Assembly: GCA_021014945.1 (NCBI GenBank)
Contig: MU266354.1
Location: forward strand, 124,001-188,000
Length of the DNA stretch: 64,000 nt
Source: Leucogyrophana mollusca
Taxonomy: Eukaryota > Basidiomycota > Agaricomycetes > Boletales
Direction: 5' to 3'
This document shows positions 24,423-35,845 of the stretch, piece by piece. Under the pieces are notes generated by a model, which was not told where the DNA came from, did not search any database, and was given only the letters and a program-made list of their open reading frames with translations. Numbering within the stretch: the first letter of the stretch is position 1; each line of letters starts with the position of its first letter. The position numbers and the translations under genes are program-made.

Positions 24423-24773
24423 TCCCCAGTGAGCGAGAGTACGCCATGTTGTCACTTTTATGGACTCTATCCCAAGAACTATCCCTGCATAACATCCCGA
24501 GGTCTACGAAATTGAATGGCATCTGATTGCGGCACCATCCCCTTGTGACAAGTCTCTCAGTGCCCGGTTACAAACGTGTTATAGAACGCAGTCCTCTGGT
24601 GAATTGTAAATTATAGGATAGATGAGCGTGCAAGTATATACGTGTGAAGGAACAATAGTAGTGGTGTTGTGCTGATCTACAAGTGTAAATGTGGACGGAG
24701 GGGGACAGGGGAAGAGTACATAACTTACAATAGAATACAACAAGCATTGGGTGGTAGGTCAGATACGGTGAGC
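24423..24773. other. Intergenic, convergent 3' ends
   Basis: A 351-bp AT-rich gap between oxygenase C (+) and the membrane protein (-). No gene seen. Confidence 0.4.
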
Positions 24774-26759
24774 TCAAATTAGATTGCTGACGAGGAGGCT
24801 CTTCTTCCCTATACGCACACTGCCCTGAAATGGCAGGCCAGTCAATTCCATGTTGCCGTTGTCACCATCACCGTTGTGGAAAGGCAAGCCATGAACGTGG
24901 ATTCCAACAGCTGCAGAACCTTGTAAACCTGCCAGCGCGCCTTGCGATCCGAATATCACCTGTGAAAAATGCGAGGGAGAAGTTAGATTCACTTCGACTA
25001 GTAAACATTGGTTTTTACCTTGCTGACGAAGTTACTGAATTCCTTCTGGCGCCCCGGTAGAACCTCCATTGGTATATCCACAAGATTCGCTGTGACAGCA
25101 AAAGCAGAGCCCTCGTCGTCACTGGATTCGTCACGGACGCTTGTCGCATTTAGCCACTCATCCGGGCAAATATGCCCAAAGGCACGCTCTGGCAATGGAC
25201 TTGGGAGTGGGTTCCTTGGCACTTCACGTGGGGCCGGCAATGGCGGCAAGTTCGGAACCTCACCGTCGAACACCAGGACATCCGGGAACACGCGTGTCAC
25301 GTCAAGTGAGAGGTCCATGCCTTTAGGGAGCGCGATACGCGCAAAGACCGTCCCACTTGCGAGGAAGCCGTTCCCAGATCCGGACGGTTTGATCTTCATG
25401 TCGTGGATGGTGACATTTCGCATCACTTGTGGCTTCGGATTTGGGGCGGGAAAATCAGTTTCTATAACAAGGGACGGGAAAAGCGGTGACGCTATCGTGA
25501 TGGGGTTGTGATCGAGGGAAAGGTAGCGACTGACGAATGCGGAGAGCACTGAGGAGGCATTTGACGGGAGAGGGAGGACAGTGCCGGAGACGAAGAGCGT
25601 TATGTTTGGGTGTGTGAGTGTGAAGGGGCTGGAGTACACAGAGGCTACAGGGATCGAAGAGTGTTTGTGATCTGGTAACGATACAATGAAGGGTAGGGCC
25701 GGGGACGTCAAGTTAAAAGTCGGTGGGGCAGGATCCACTGCAGATGCTCGCGCTTGGAGTAGTATGCTGTCAGACTTTGAAGATATGCTGAAAGATTGCA
25801 ATGTCACAAGTTGAGAAAACGATGGAAATGGAGTGTTGTGACCGGGGGTGGGCAACCCAGGAAGAGGCGGAACTGTAAGAGACGTTAGCGCGACAGCCAG
25901 GGAATCGAATTCACTTACTATTCATGGATAGCTCTGTTTGAAGATCCTGGCGATGAAACTTCAGCTTCCGCCTCCAACTGCTCTCGTCCAGGCCACCTCC
26001 TAAGACGATGGCCTTGGCGACGTGGGCCTGAACGGAGGCAGCGCCATCGCGCCATGTGTCTCTCACAAACTGCATCAAGTCGGAAGTGTTTTGAGTGGGT
26101 ACGATCAAGAGGGGGATGGATACGGAAGTTAGCCATGAATTGTCTCTTGGGGGATCGGCGGTGACGCGAAGCTCAAATGGCGTGGATACGACAGAAGCGA
26201 GGATGACATCAGGGTTGTGAGCGGAGCAAATGCAAATGGCGGTAAGGTCGATAGATACCCTGTCGAGACGTCGGACGCCCCAACGGCCGAGAGACTTCCA
26301 CACATCTTTCAGTGTCCCTTCGTCATCATCCGTGTTCACCCCAATAACCGAGCCGGCGTCCAAGCCCACTCTCGCCTGTATATTTATCCATATCCCACCG
26401 TTCTCTGTGACGTTCAGCACGTCTACCCGATCCGGGCCTTCGACGACCAGTGCGCTCTCGATGATGTCCTGTGGCGAGACATCTGACAGCCGGGCAGCAT
26501 AGGAGTAAGCCAGGAGAGCCAGGAATAAGAATACAATAATGCAGATTGAAAGAGAAGATAGAAACACGAAGGTCAGTGTAGACCATAGACTTCGTCGAGC
26601 ATGACGGGTGCTAGACTCTGCGTTGTCGCCGTTGTTCGTGAAGTCTGAGCCGGATGCACCTCCCGACTGCAAGAGCGGTGTTCTCTCGGTCGGGTCGGGG
26701 ACTATAGCCTTGCTTTTACCTTTGCAGACAGGCTCGAGGGCGTCGGTCGAAGTTGCCAT
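24774..26759 (-). CDS. Tag1-like single-pass vacuolar/endomembrane protein
   Basis: Three exons, about 630 residues. The N-terminus carries ERTPLLQSGG (a dileucine-type sorting signal is plausible) and one long TM segment (TFVFLSSLSICIIVFLFLAL, about 26580-26520). The rest is a large lumenal beta-rich region with many N-glycosylation sites (for example NVTENG, NTSD, NITLFV). An intron near 25860-25920 joins to VPPLPGLPTPGHN. A second intron near 24965-25010 leads to VIFGSQGALAGLQGSAAVGI and the C-terminus LLVSNLI. The layout resembles fungal vacuolar membrane protein Tag1 (YLR173W) and DUF3712-type proteins. I assign this from overall pattern, not a strict motif. Confidence 0.6.
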
Positions 26760-26991
26760 GAAGGCGTGGTCAAGAATAAAGAGGAGTTAAAGAGCCCAAG
26801 AAGCTGGATGGAGCATGACAGAGGGCATTTGGCCAATGGCGTGTATGTATGATTTGACCCGATTCGTACATCGCCTGCAACGTGCTCCAAAGGCACAAGC
26901 GCCAGCCAGACTTGAGGCACATATACGGTTGGCCAAAGACGAATAATCACTTTCAACATTCAATATTATAGTTGCAGGTACAGAAGTTAAT

Positions 26992-28372
26992 CTATAGCTC
27001 GATGGTCCCCTCCCCAGCGCCGCAGAACCCGACTCCCCGCAAGTTCCAAGCACACTCCGTGTTCTGAAGTCTTCCGCTCTCGTCGTATGCTCGGCTCATC
27101 ACGGTAATGCCTCGTTTTTCGCCAAGTCCGCTGCGTACGGGGGCAACTTCAACAGCTCCCTCCCATAGTGACCAACTCCATCTACCTTCTTGGTACGTGA
27201 TCTTCGCTGGGGCCCAAGACAATCCCCCGTCAGCACTGATCTCGACATGTGAGATCCGGGAGTGCGAATAAGCATAGCCCGACGCTCTGACTGCGGGGTT
27301 TTCTTCGGAAGACGGAGTGGACTGGCTGAAACACTCCACTTTCGCAACGACCGAGTTCAACGGGAGCGCCTGCATCGCAGGCACACGGTCCCACCAATCT
27401 TGGGAGTCGGCAATATCGCGTGAAGTCACCTGAACAGAACAAATATAAACCCGGAGTCATCGAGTGGTCAGCTAGAGTGACTTACACATTCGGGCAACAT
27501 TTTATAGTCTCGTTGCTGGTAGAAATTGGTAGATTCACGGCGGGAAATGGTGATGCGATCCACCCATTTCACCCACCTCATGCCCGAATAGCCTGGAACG
27601 ACAACACGTAGGGGAAACCCGTGGCCTGGGGTCAACGGCTGCCCGTTCATCTGGCAAAAATATCCCATGAGTAAAGAGTAATAGCTGCTTGTAGAGAATT
27701 GATGGACCTCATAGGCAAGAAGAACGTCTCCTTCCTCGTCCATTGCCTTCTCCAGTGGTATGGATCCACCGTAGTATGTATCTTGCTCGCATGGAGCGAC
27801 ATGGGACGCAAAGCAAACATGCATATTCTCCTGATTCCCATTTGCCGGAACTCCAAGCTGCAGCAGAAGGTCGCGCAACAGGACGCCTCCCCATCTGACG
27901 TTCGAGATAGCGCCCTCACCCCATTTGATACCCTCAACTTTCTTTTGCGTTTTCTCGGACATTTTTGCGCGCCGATTGCCTGCACACTAACCACAGATGA
28001 GCCCGAATGACGCGCAAAGACAAAGAGAAATTAAAGTACGATTAGTGTTGCGACAACCTCCTTTCGTGGAAAGTTGGCAATGAGGTCCCTGAACGCGAAG
28101 GAGACTTCCGTCATTCCTTCGATCTCTCCCTCGATCTTGAGTTCAAACGACCCCGGCGCTTCCTCGAAATTGACAACGTCAGCTAAATATGGCGCAATAC
28201 CGAAGATCAGAGCCTTGCCGAGCCTCGATAGGGATACACATTGGGACATACAGTGGTTCCGAGCGTACATGAGACGCATGGGAGTGATTGCGTGCTTTGT
28301 GAGTTCGACCAAACACGGTGGCTCTGCATTGTACGGGCTCTCACTGAGCATTCGAAGGTGATTGTTACGCAT
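26992..28372 (-). CDS. Sulfite oxidase (molybdopterin domain, no cytochrome b5)
   Basis: Oxidises sulfite to sulfate using a molybdenum cofactor. Starts [19 protein letters not shown] (28372), with RLMYARNH. An intron (GTACTT..GTTAG, about 27990-28045) joins VVATLI to [12 protein letters not shown], restoring the molybdenum-ligand cysteine in the family motif CAGNRR. Then come [77 protein letters not shown] and the dimerisation domain ([29 protein letters not shown]). Ends GEGTIEL at 26992. There is no N-terminal heme domain, so it resembles plant-type or peroxisomal sulfite oxidases. I see no clear C-terminal targeting signal. The intron near 28190-28235 is not resolved exactly. Confidence 0.92.
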
Positions 28373-29055
28373 TATTTCGGCGAAATGTAGTCGTAATGCT
28401 TGTGTTCAATTCTGGGAGACGGCTCCCCAAGTCAGTTGGCAACAAAAACGGGCACTCGCAGCACTACTTACTCGGGGGTATAATGGCTTGGGCTCACAGT
28501 TTGGGTGGCGCTCGGTTTTATAGTCCGTAACCGAACAAGGAATGACATCGCGGATCATGAAATGCCTCGAGGAAGGGTTGAGGCAACGTTAAGCCTGAAC
28601 AAGTCATTGGAGATTCCAAGTGGAGGACCCCGCCAAAGAGATAAGGCCGCATTTGCAAGCGAAGAACGATACACCCACTGCAAGGTACGTATTGTCGAGC
28701 AATTACATGTACAGGACAGTGTGCCATGCATCAATCATTCATGTCCGCTGCATCACCGTGATAGGGTCCAGGTGAAGGTCCAGCGCTTGTGAAACGTGGT
28801 GATTTCATGACTTCACCGTAAGCACATCCACCGTTCCGACCCCGGGGAGAATGTTGGTTTGATTGTTGATGCTTTCGATGGCATTAAAAGTCTTGGTTTG
28901 AGCGAGATGCATATGAGACCTGAGTTTGGCAACAAAAGCGGTATTTTTTATTTGGCTAGATTTTGGCTAAACCGATTCCCAAAAAGGAGTTTATGGGAAG
29001 TTTGTCTCTGGCTTGTAAGTAAAGGCTCGGTCGGTCAAAGTTGGTGTCGCCCGTC
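28373..29055. promoter_or_regulatory. Divergent intergenic region SUOX/bL28m
   Basis: A 683-bp gap between divergent start codons. Several short ORFs exist, none recognisable. Confidence 0.45.
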
Positions 29056-29674
29056 ATGTTCCCCTCCCTCCCCACCTGCGCGTCAATAGCGAAAATGGCT
29101 TCAATAGCAAAGGTGTCGATGCCCTTCAAGCGCTCCCAAGAAGGCCTTTTCCACGGAAAGCTCAAACAATACGGCAACAACGTCCCGTTCTCGAAACATA
29201 AAACTCGTCGGACCTGGCTTCCAAACGTCCAGAGTAAGCGTCTGGTCTCCGACGCTCTGGGGAAAGAAGTCAAGGTTAAGCTGACTACGAGGGCGCTGAA
29301 GACGATCAACAAGGTGAGTTTATTCCGCTGTGGATGAAACTTTGTCCCGAGCAGTTGAGCTGATGCTGCACTGCGTATAGTATGGGTCGATAGATCAATA
29401 TCTTCTCCGAACGAAACCTGAACTCCTCGGATGGGAAGGCATGCGTCTCCGAATACTCGTCCGTGAACAGCTGGATGCAAAACGCGCTGTAGAAGAAGCC
29501 GCAGAGAAGGTGCAGGCTAAGAAGAAAGCTAGAGCGCAGGAGAAGGAGGAGAAACAGAAACGAATGGCGGTATCGGAGAGAGCACAGCGAGCGATAGGTG
29601 CTCGGCGGGCTGTTGCAGCGGGTATATTAGGTGAGGGCACGGCTGCAACACCCCGTCCAGCTTCTACGCTGTAG
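29056..29674 (+). CDS. MRPL28: Mitochondrial large ribosomal subunit protein bL28m
   Basis: Two exons; the intron is about 29313-29381. I start it at the ATG at 29056 (MFPSLPTCASIAKM); the in-frame ATG at 29095 (MASIAKVSMPFKRSQ) is an alternative. The core matches bL28: KRSQEGLFHGKLKQYGNNV, SKHKTRRTWLPNVQSKRLVS, KVKLTTRALKTINK and, in exon 2, YGSIDQYLLRTKPELLGWEG. The C-terminus is a fungal Lys/Glu-rich helix (KVQAKKKARAQEKEEKQK) followed by an Ala-rich tail. The basic N-terminus suggests mitochondrial import. The symbol follows bL28 usage; yeast calls this protein Mrpl24. Confidence 0.92.
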
Positions 29675-30025
29675 AGTCGGTGCGTATTTTTTTTTTCTGT
29701 TGTGGGCTTCTGAGGCTGATGACAACGCGTACTTACAGATCCGTTTTTGCGCTATCATTGTCTAATGTCTAAAGCACTGTCGCATGGTACCTCCACTCTC
29801 TGCCTTTCGGACATTTTCGTGTTTACATTATTATCAATCACGGGCGTTAGGAGCATAAACGCACAAGAGTGGCGTACACTGCGTTGAGCGCGGACGTGCA
29901 GACGTGCAGAAGCAGATGATGAATCTGAACCAGGGGAGAGTGCCGATGAAAACACCCCATCATTTGAAAGGAGGGGACTTAGAGATCAATGGATAGCAAG
30001 TACTAAATGGAACAATTCGATGGAT
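29675..30025. other. Intergenic
   Basis: A T-homopolymer run near 29690 follows the bL28m stop. No gene seen. Confidence 0.4.
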
Positions 30026-30551
30026 TCAGATTTTGTGGGTGGGAGCAACTATGCGTGTTCTTTCGCCCTTTATTGATGAGATACCTGGTAGGAATGAACC
30101 TTCGAGTGAGGGAATGCCTGGGCAAACTCCTGTGTGTAATCGGAGTGTATCCAAGGACCATAACCAACCGCCAGGGCTAGGTGGAAAGCATGAGGTCCCG
30201 TCGTCGGAGTATGACCTAACCCTACTCACCACTTCCCTTTCCAATCTCTATAGCACAATCTGTGTCATAGAAAGTCACGCTATATCCCTTGGGTGCGGAG
30301 AGCACCAAGGATCGGATGTCTTTAAGGCCGTATTTGAGCTTATAGCAATCAGAGTACCCGCCTCGGCGGATACTCCCACCGGAGGCGGTGTTGTGGGCGA
30401 GCTTTGGGTGGCCGTAATTGCAGTCGGTCCCAGCATATAGCTGCAGTGTCCAATCGTGTCCTGATGCGTACTTGCAGTGCGTTTTGACGCTAGCGGCCGA
30501 AGCGACAGCTGCGAAGATGGCGGTCACGATAGCTTTACCGAACAACATCAT
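30026..30551 (-). CDS. Small secreted protein 1, beta/gamma-crystallin-like (141 aa)
   Basis: Two exons, 30551-30230 and 30129-30026, joined by a phase-1 intron (GTGAGT..CACAG), give 141 residues. A signal peptide is obvious (MMLFGKAIVTAIFAAVASA). The mature part has HDWTLQLYAGTDC, YSDCYKLKYGLKDIRSLVL and YSVTFYDTDC, with paired aromatic strands and cysteines as in beta/gamma-crystallin-like small secreted proteins. Exon 2 starts VCPGIPSLEGSFLPGISS and ends APTHKI. The spliced frame is exact. It shares the aromatic-aromatic-x-x-x-Cys motif and the following phase-1 intron with the genes at 31296 and 41650. Function unknown; effector, defence or cell-wall roles are possible. Confidence 0.65.
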
Positions 30552-31295
30552 GCTAGTCCGGGCGATGGGTCAGTATCGGGATACGCCTGGAGAAGAACGG
30601 ATATTAACTGGTATGGATGTCCTAGGGGATGGTGAAGGCGCTCAAGGCGAGCACTTCGTGCAGTTACATACAATGATGGCGAAGCGCCATCAAATTAGTT
30701 TCCGTGCCGGTCCTAGCACCAGTGCTGGTCGGGATGCAGGTGGGTCGAAGCTGAATCGTTGAATGTGCACCATGTGGGTCGAGGTTGGACCATGCTGACC
30801 AACGCTGACCAGCACATCGGTAACGACTTGTCCCATGCACTCCACAGTACACGCCATACCAGTGTACACACGCAACGAAACCTCGAGCTCATTGTGAAGC
30901 CTTGATATGGCCAATGCGGCCCATGGCTCCCATGGCCCCCCTTCCCAAGCATCAGACCGTACTAAATCTGACAGGGCCCCTGGATTTGGATGTGGATCTC
31001 AGAAGAGCCTTGCAGGCGGCGCAGGTCGACTCCTGGATCGCGACATCCAAAGGGACAGCGACTTTCCGAGACACATTGGCACTGACAGCGCACTACAAAT
31101 GCAGCAAGGTCCACGATAATCCCGTAGCAACTTCTCTCTTTCGCTGGTCAGCGCGCAGCCCTCTCTTCTCTGCCTCCACCAGACGGTGTGGGTATTAACG
31201 ATCTGTGCTAGACCCAGGTATCATTGACTGCAGGTATCTCCCAAAAGCTTCTCCAGACTCCCTTTCCGTGTTTGCTAACCCCCCCAGAGCCCAGG
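30552..31295. promoter_or_regulatory. Divergent region between two small secreted protein genes
   Basis: A 744-bp gap between divergent paralogues. A short imperfect repeat (GCTGACCA/CGCTGACCAG) is near 30795-30815. No further family member was found here. Confidence 0.45.
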
Positions 31296-31753
31296 ATGCT
31301 TTTCAAAATCACTGCCATTGTTCTGCTGGGCGTCTGCTCCACGTTAGCCTCCGACACAGGGCCATGGTATAAACTGTGGCTCTACCATGACTTCGATTAC
31401 CGAGGCTCACACGAAATGCACCACGGCGGCCTCCCAGTCGATGGCGGCTTCTGGGACGACAAAGGCTGCGCACATTGCATGGACCACAACCAAACAGCCG
31501 CCCATTTGGGCTCGTTCAAATACACCGTCGGTGGTGCAAACCCAGACGTTGTGATACTCCTCAAGTTCTTCAGCAAGACGAATTGTTATGACGAGTATCG
31601 TATGTATAGGTGCTGCCTCGAGAATCACCCCGAGATGTTCACTTTCGCTTGTTTTTTCCAGCCAACGAATTCAGTCCGCAATCTGTCCCTGTAGTGACGG
31701 ACCATGCGCTAGAAGTGTCGCGCTCTCACAAGGTCTGCTGGAGCTATCCATAG
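31296..31753 (+). CDS. Small secreted protein 2, beta/gamma-crystallin-like (131 aa)
   Basis: Exons 31296-31599 and 31662-31753 join by a phase-1 intron (GTATGT..TTCCAG) to give 131 residues. Signal peptide MLFKITAIVLLGVCSTLAS. Mature blocks are WYKLWLYHDFDYRGSHEM, AAHLGSFKYTVGG and ILLKFFSKTNCYDEYP. The exon-2 tail ends SRSHKVCWSYP, resembling the C-terminus of the gene at 41650 (SLRVCVPSY). The ATG at 31296 is preferred because it gives the signal peptide; the longer frame from 31224 has no such start. A reading without splicing would stop at 31694 (NSVRNLSL), but the spliced model better matches the paralogues. Confidence 0.65.
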
Positions 31754-32733
31754 TATATTCATTGTCATGGGACATGGGGAGTCTGTTAAAGTTTCTGGGA
31801 TATACACCAGTAGACGATGGATTTTCTCGTGTAACAACCTACAAAACAAGATGTTGATCATCCCATCATATTTGACGTGAACCTAGAGATATCGCAACCA
31901 AATAGTGGACCCAGCATGATGCAAGGACCGCAGCGGCGACACCATGTGCCCCCCCCTTGTCACCGTCATATAGTCTTACTCTATCAAAGGAGTCAGTGAC
32001 AGTCAGTGACCTTCCTACATGTGGAACCAGACCCAGCGAGTGAGGGTAGTGTGAGGGTTGTCTTATGGAATAGGCTCCGAACAAGATGACCACTTGCCGA
32101 CTGTCTATGTACAGTGGCCCAGAGCGCATCCATGTGTATGATCCGACTGGGTCCGTAATTCTGCGATGAAGGGAATGCTTTGTCGTACCAGCTCTGCGAT
32201 GCCCCATGCCTCAGGAAGGCTTTCAAAGGAACCACTGGAGATTTCTCAGGCAAGGTGACATGGGCAAGAGTTCGAAGGAGGATCCGGCGACCGCCCCCCA
32301 TAAAAATCAGGATGGGATCTTGAGGCTTTCAGGTCCTGTACTTTTCGCGACACACCTTGGCAGATGTTGAAGGGGAGTGTAGTCACCGAGATGTCGGTCT
32401 TGCCGCTGAGGACAAAACCGAAATGCTAGCGCTCGCCTAGCGACGACCTAATTGTACACATTTCGTCCTTACAACGTCCCCAGGTCCCAGGACTAAGGCA
32501 TGCCCTCGTTGCAGATCAACAGCAGCAGTTCGCCGCTGTAGACGAGGCCCATAATTGCCGGCGGGATGATGGCGGTTGCGGTCCAAGTGACAGTGGCGGT
32601 TGCATCGGCTTGACTCTTGAGCTGGCCCACAAAACGTTATGTTCCATGGCAAGTTTATTATCATAGCGACATTTGCTTGAGATTATAAGACAGCTACTAT
32701 AGCTTGGCCATAGCTGCAGGATAACCGCTAATA
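31754..32733. other. Intergenic with an orphan hydrophobic reading frame
   Basis: A 980-bp gap without a recognised gene. On the minus strand, 32636-32493 encodes a hydrophobic stretch that could be an exon (listed separately). Other ORFs show no similarity. Confidence 0.35.
32493..32636 (-). other. Orphan hydrophobic exon-like frame
   Basis: Reading from 32636 to a TAG at 32493-32495 gives a frame with a Thr/Ala-rich stretch (ADATATVTWTATA), then a membrane-like IIPPAIMGLVYSGELLLLIC. No ATG starts it and no partner exon was found. It could be the last exon of a short membrane or secreted protein, a relic, or chance. Confidence 0.2.
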
Positions 32734-34846
32734 ATGTTATCCTCGCAGTCGCACGACCCACAGCCAGCTGCCACGTCTTCCTCTCCCCGAGAGCGCTCGT
32801 CGACACTGAGGCCGCCCAAGAAAGCCCATCCACGTCTCCATCTCGCCCCGTTTTCGTCTCTTTCTCCAAGCAGCGACCCAAATCATCCTTCAAAGGCCTC
32901 TTCGTCTCTACGTCCGCCTTCCCCGTCCACAAAGCCCAGCACCCATCCCAACACCGCGACACATCCAAGCGGCTTGCGCGCTCAGCTCGCTCACCTCCTT
33001 CCCCGCCATGCTCTCTTCCTGGTCCGCCTCACCATCCACCAGCTCAGCAGTGTTCCACTCGTACACGGGGAGTTCGGCGTGCGATGGAAGTTCAAGGGGA
33101 CGTGCACGCCAGGCGGTCTGCTCGGCAAGGTCAAAGGTCGCGCCAGCGCTCGGAAGAACAACGTAAAGGGCAAAGAGAAGGAGAAGGACAGAGGGAGAGA
33201 AAGCGACCGGGACACTGACACCGCCAGCATCGTCGAACAGTCCATCTCAGACACGCACAGCGTCACTAACAGCACCAGCACCCATTCTGTCGACCATGCG
33301 CCACCAAGCATTACAGTCCCCTCAGTCGTCGTATCCGCTAACAGTCCCATCTCCCCGCCAACTGCCACCACACGATCCGTAAGCACTTCGTCTTCCGGTT
33401 CCCATAACCACCCGCAATACCTTTCCGCCGAGTGGCTTCCGTCTCAGTCGCAAGTACCCCAGGCCGATCATCCTCCCGATTCGCCCTCCCCTTTGTCTGC
33501 ATACGCCCCCGCCAAAGGTCACACACCCTTTGTAAAACTCAAAGACCACAATGTCTCATGGGAGCAGAGTCTCGAGTTCGTCGTCCAGATCGCCGTCGGG
33601 CGGGAGAGCGGGGAACTCGGGGACTGCGACGCGAAGCTGGTTGTTATGCAGGTGCGTTTGGACTCGACTTGTCTTCTGGTCATGATCGCTCAGGGCTGAG
33701 CCTCCGAAACAGCGCGTTATACCAGGCGACCCCGACGCACCCCAGAATCCGCGTCTAGGGGCTGTCAGTCTTAACCTGGCGCAGTATGTCGACGCTGGGA
33801 GCGTTACGCGGCGGTACCTCTTACGACAGAGCAAGACGAATGCGACGCTCAAGGTACGTTCATAAGTTGCAATTGCCCTCCTTAAATTTACTCATCGCCA
33901 CCAACTCCTAAAGCTAACCCTAGCTTTAACACACCTGAGCGGCACATCGACCTACACTGCGCCTCCCCTCCCAAAGGGCGAGATCTTAGGCGGAATAGCT
34001 GGACTACTTGAGAAGGACGTTTATCGCACGCGCCCGCGTATACTCGACCTCTATGCGTCAGACTCGGACTCGTCTGTCGCGTCTACGGGGTCTTCGTCCG
34101 AAAACGGGCAAGGGCGAGACAGAAGTCGGAGCAGGAGCAGGAGTAGGGAACGAAGGAAGCGGGATGCAGGCGGGATGAAGGGAATGGGCAAACGAAAGCA
34201 GAAGAGAACCAAACCGTTCGACGTTGCCCGTCTCCCGTTCACGCACGGGACTAGGGGCACGGAACGCCTGATCGAGGCGCTGTTCAACCCTGCACCTGCG
34301 CCGGCAGGGTCGAATTGGGTAGTTTCGCCGTTTTTGTATCGCGTGGATGGAAGTGGGGGTGGTGTTAAGGGCAGCGCGGATAGGGGTGCTTGGAAGGGGA
34401 ACAGGGAGCAGCATGGGGAAGCGGAGGGTGCAGAACACAGGCGCGTGTCAGATGAAGGCCCACCCGGGCGCGAACCTCCGAATGGGGAAGATGCGAAGAC
34501 GTACGCGGAATCGTTCGAAAGGGCGTACGCGGACTCTTTCGACCTCGAATCGGGGAGTGAGTACCAGAGAGGGAGCGATTATCAAAGCATGCGGGGGTCG
34601 GGGAGGGCCCCCTCTGTGCGGAGCCAGAGGTCCATGCTATCCGTGCGGAGCTTGATCCCCCCAGGGAACGGAGGTGCGGCCCTTAGCGCCGAGGAGGGCG
34701 GAGTCGCTGGTGCGGGTGAGAGTGCGGTTAAGATAGGTGAGGATGGGAGTGTGAGCACAGGTGCGGGTAGGGGAGGTGTGGGCGTGGAGAGGCGTCCCTG
34801 GTGGCGGAGGGTCCTGCATCCCGAGGCGCCAACGCTTCCTGGTTAA
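32734..34846 (+). CDS. NT-type C2 domain protein (EEIG1/EHBP1 N-terminal family)
   Basis: Three or more exons, about 620 residues. The N-terminus is Ser/Pro-rich. The NT-C2 domain starts at RHALFLVRLTIHQLSSVPLV and continues GEFGVRWKFKGT. A long low-complexity insertion (Lys/Glu/Arg then Ser/Thr-rich, about 33140-33480) follows before VKLKDHNVSWEQSLEFVVQI. The intron 33651-33706 (GTGCGT..GCTGAG) joins to PPKQRVIPGDP, then LGAVSLNLAQYVDAGSVTRR and, after another intron, LTLALTHLSGTSTYT. The C-terminal half is Arg/Ser-rich and disordered (RSRSRSRSRERRKR). Family members link membranes, actin and Rab or estrogen-induced factors; the fungal role is unknown. Confidence 0.78.
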
Positions 34847-35671
34847 GACGACTGGCTGGTCGTTTATCATTCTCATTTTCAGGTTTTCAAGCTTTCCTGT
34901 CACGCTTCGTGTTTTCACGTCAGTTCAAGCCTCACGCCCTCTCATTGGTTTTAAGCTTCGTTGGGTAAATATGATAATGGCATTCGGAATTGCGGCATAG
35001 GTAGCATTTATTCATCACTCACATATATCTACACGCACGTACTTTAAATGATTAGATTGCTCCGCCAGCCCTTGGATAATAACAACAGGTGCTGGTCATA
35101 ATAGGCACTAAATGCGTTGGGACTGCTGCCAGCGAGTATGGTTTGGCACCATCGTAGTTCTGAATAGGCGGGACGTGCAGTTGAAGGAGAGATGGGCTGT
35201 GACACCAGGTAGAATCTTGCCAAGCTTGACCTAGCCAGCCTTACTACGCCCTTGGAGCTGAATGCAGCGTCTGAACAATTGGTATTGGCAGCGCTCTCTG
35301 TAAACTACTAGTGAAACTTTAGCGCTGCGCCCGGGGTCAAGAACGATACTTCTCTGCTCGCATAACGTCATCTATCCATTAAAGTCGATGAAACGCGAAA
35401 ACTGGACTTACCTGTGTGAGGAAGCTCATAGAAGCACTCGGAGTCAAAGGACCCGCCATCGAAGTTCTTGCGCCTGACGTGGTCTGACGTGGAGCACTGG
35501 TACAAGTGTTTCATGACCAAAGAAAGGTCACAAGTTCAGGGGTTTGGGACCACAGCCATAGTCCGAAGATCCATGAATCTGGAATGACGAGAGCAAGGGA
35601 TGCGCTTTAAGCCTTTAGAGATCGACGCGAAGCCATTATAGGTCGACAATGCGCCGCCGATCCATCGACTA

Positions 35672-35745
35672 GGATATACTAAGAAGTAGAATTGATTGGA
35701 TATACTGAGAAGAACGGATCGACATACCGAGAAGGAGGATCGATC
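35672..35745. repeat. Degenerate ~25-bp tandem repeat, three copies
   Basis: Units start near 35672 (GGATATACTAAGAAG), 35698 (GGATATACTGAGAAG) and 35722 (ACATACCGAGAAGG). Each keeps an ATAC..AGAAG core and ends in a GAT- or CGAT-rich segment. Divergence suggests age. Confidence 0.55.
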
Positions 35746-35807
35746 GTGTCGATCGCGATGTCTGACGGAGTCACGAGTATGTCCGTCCGAGCTAAACTTT
35801 GTGGAGG

Positions 35808-35845
35808 GAGATATCAGCCGCCTATTTCCAGGTGGTTGATATCTC
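35808..35845. repeat. Imperfect inverted repeat around TATTTCC
   Basis: Arm GAGATATCAGCCGCCT (35808-35823) pairs with AGGTGGTTGATATCTC (35830-35845), with two G-T-type changes and a short loop. Weaker symmetry extends outward about 15-20 bp on each side, so this could be a hairpin or a remnant of a MITE-like element. Confidence 0.45.
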
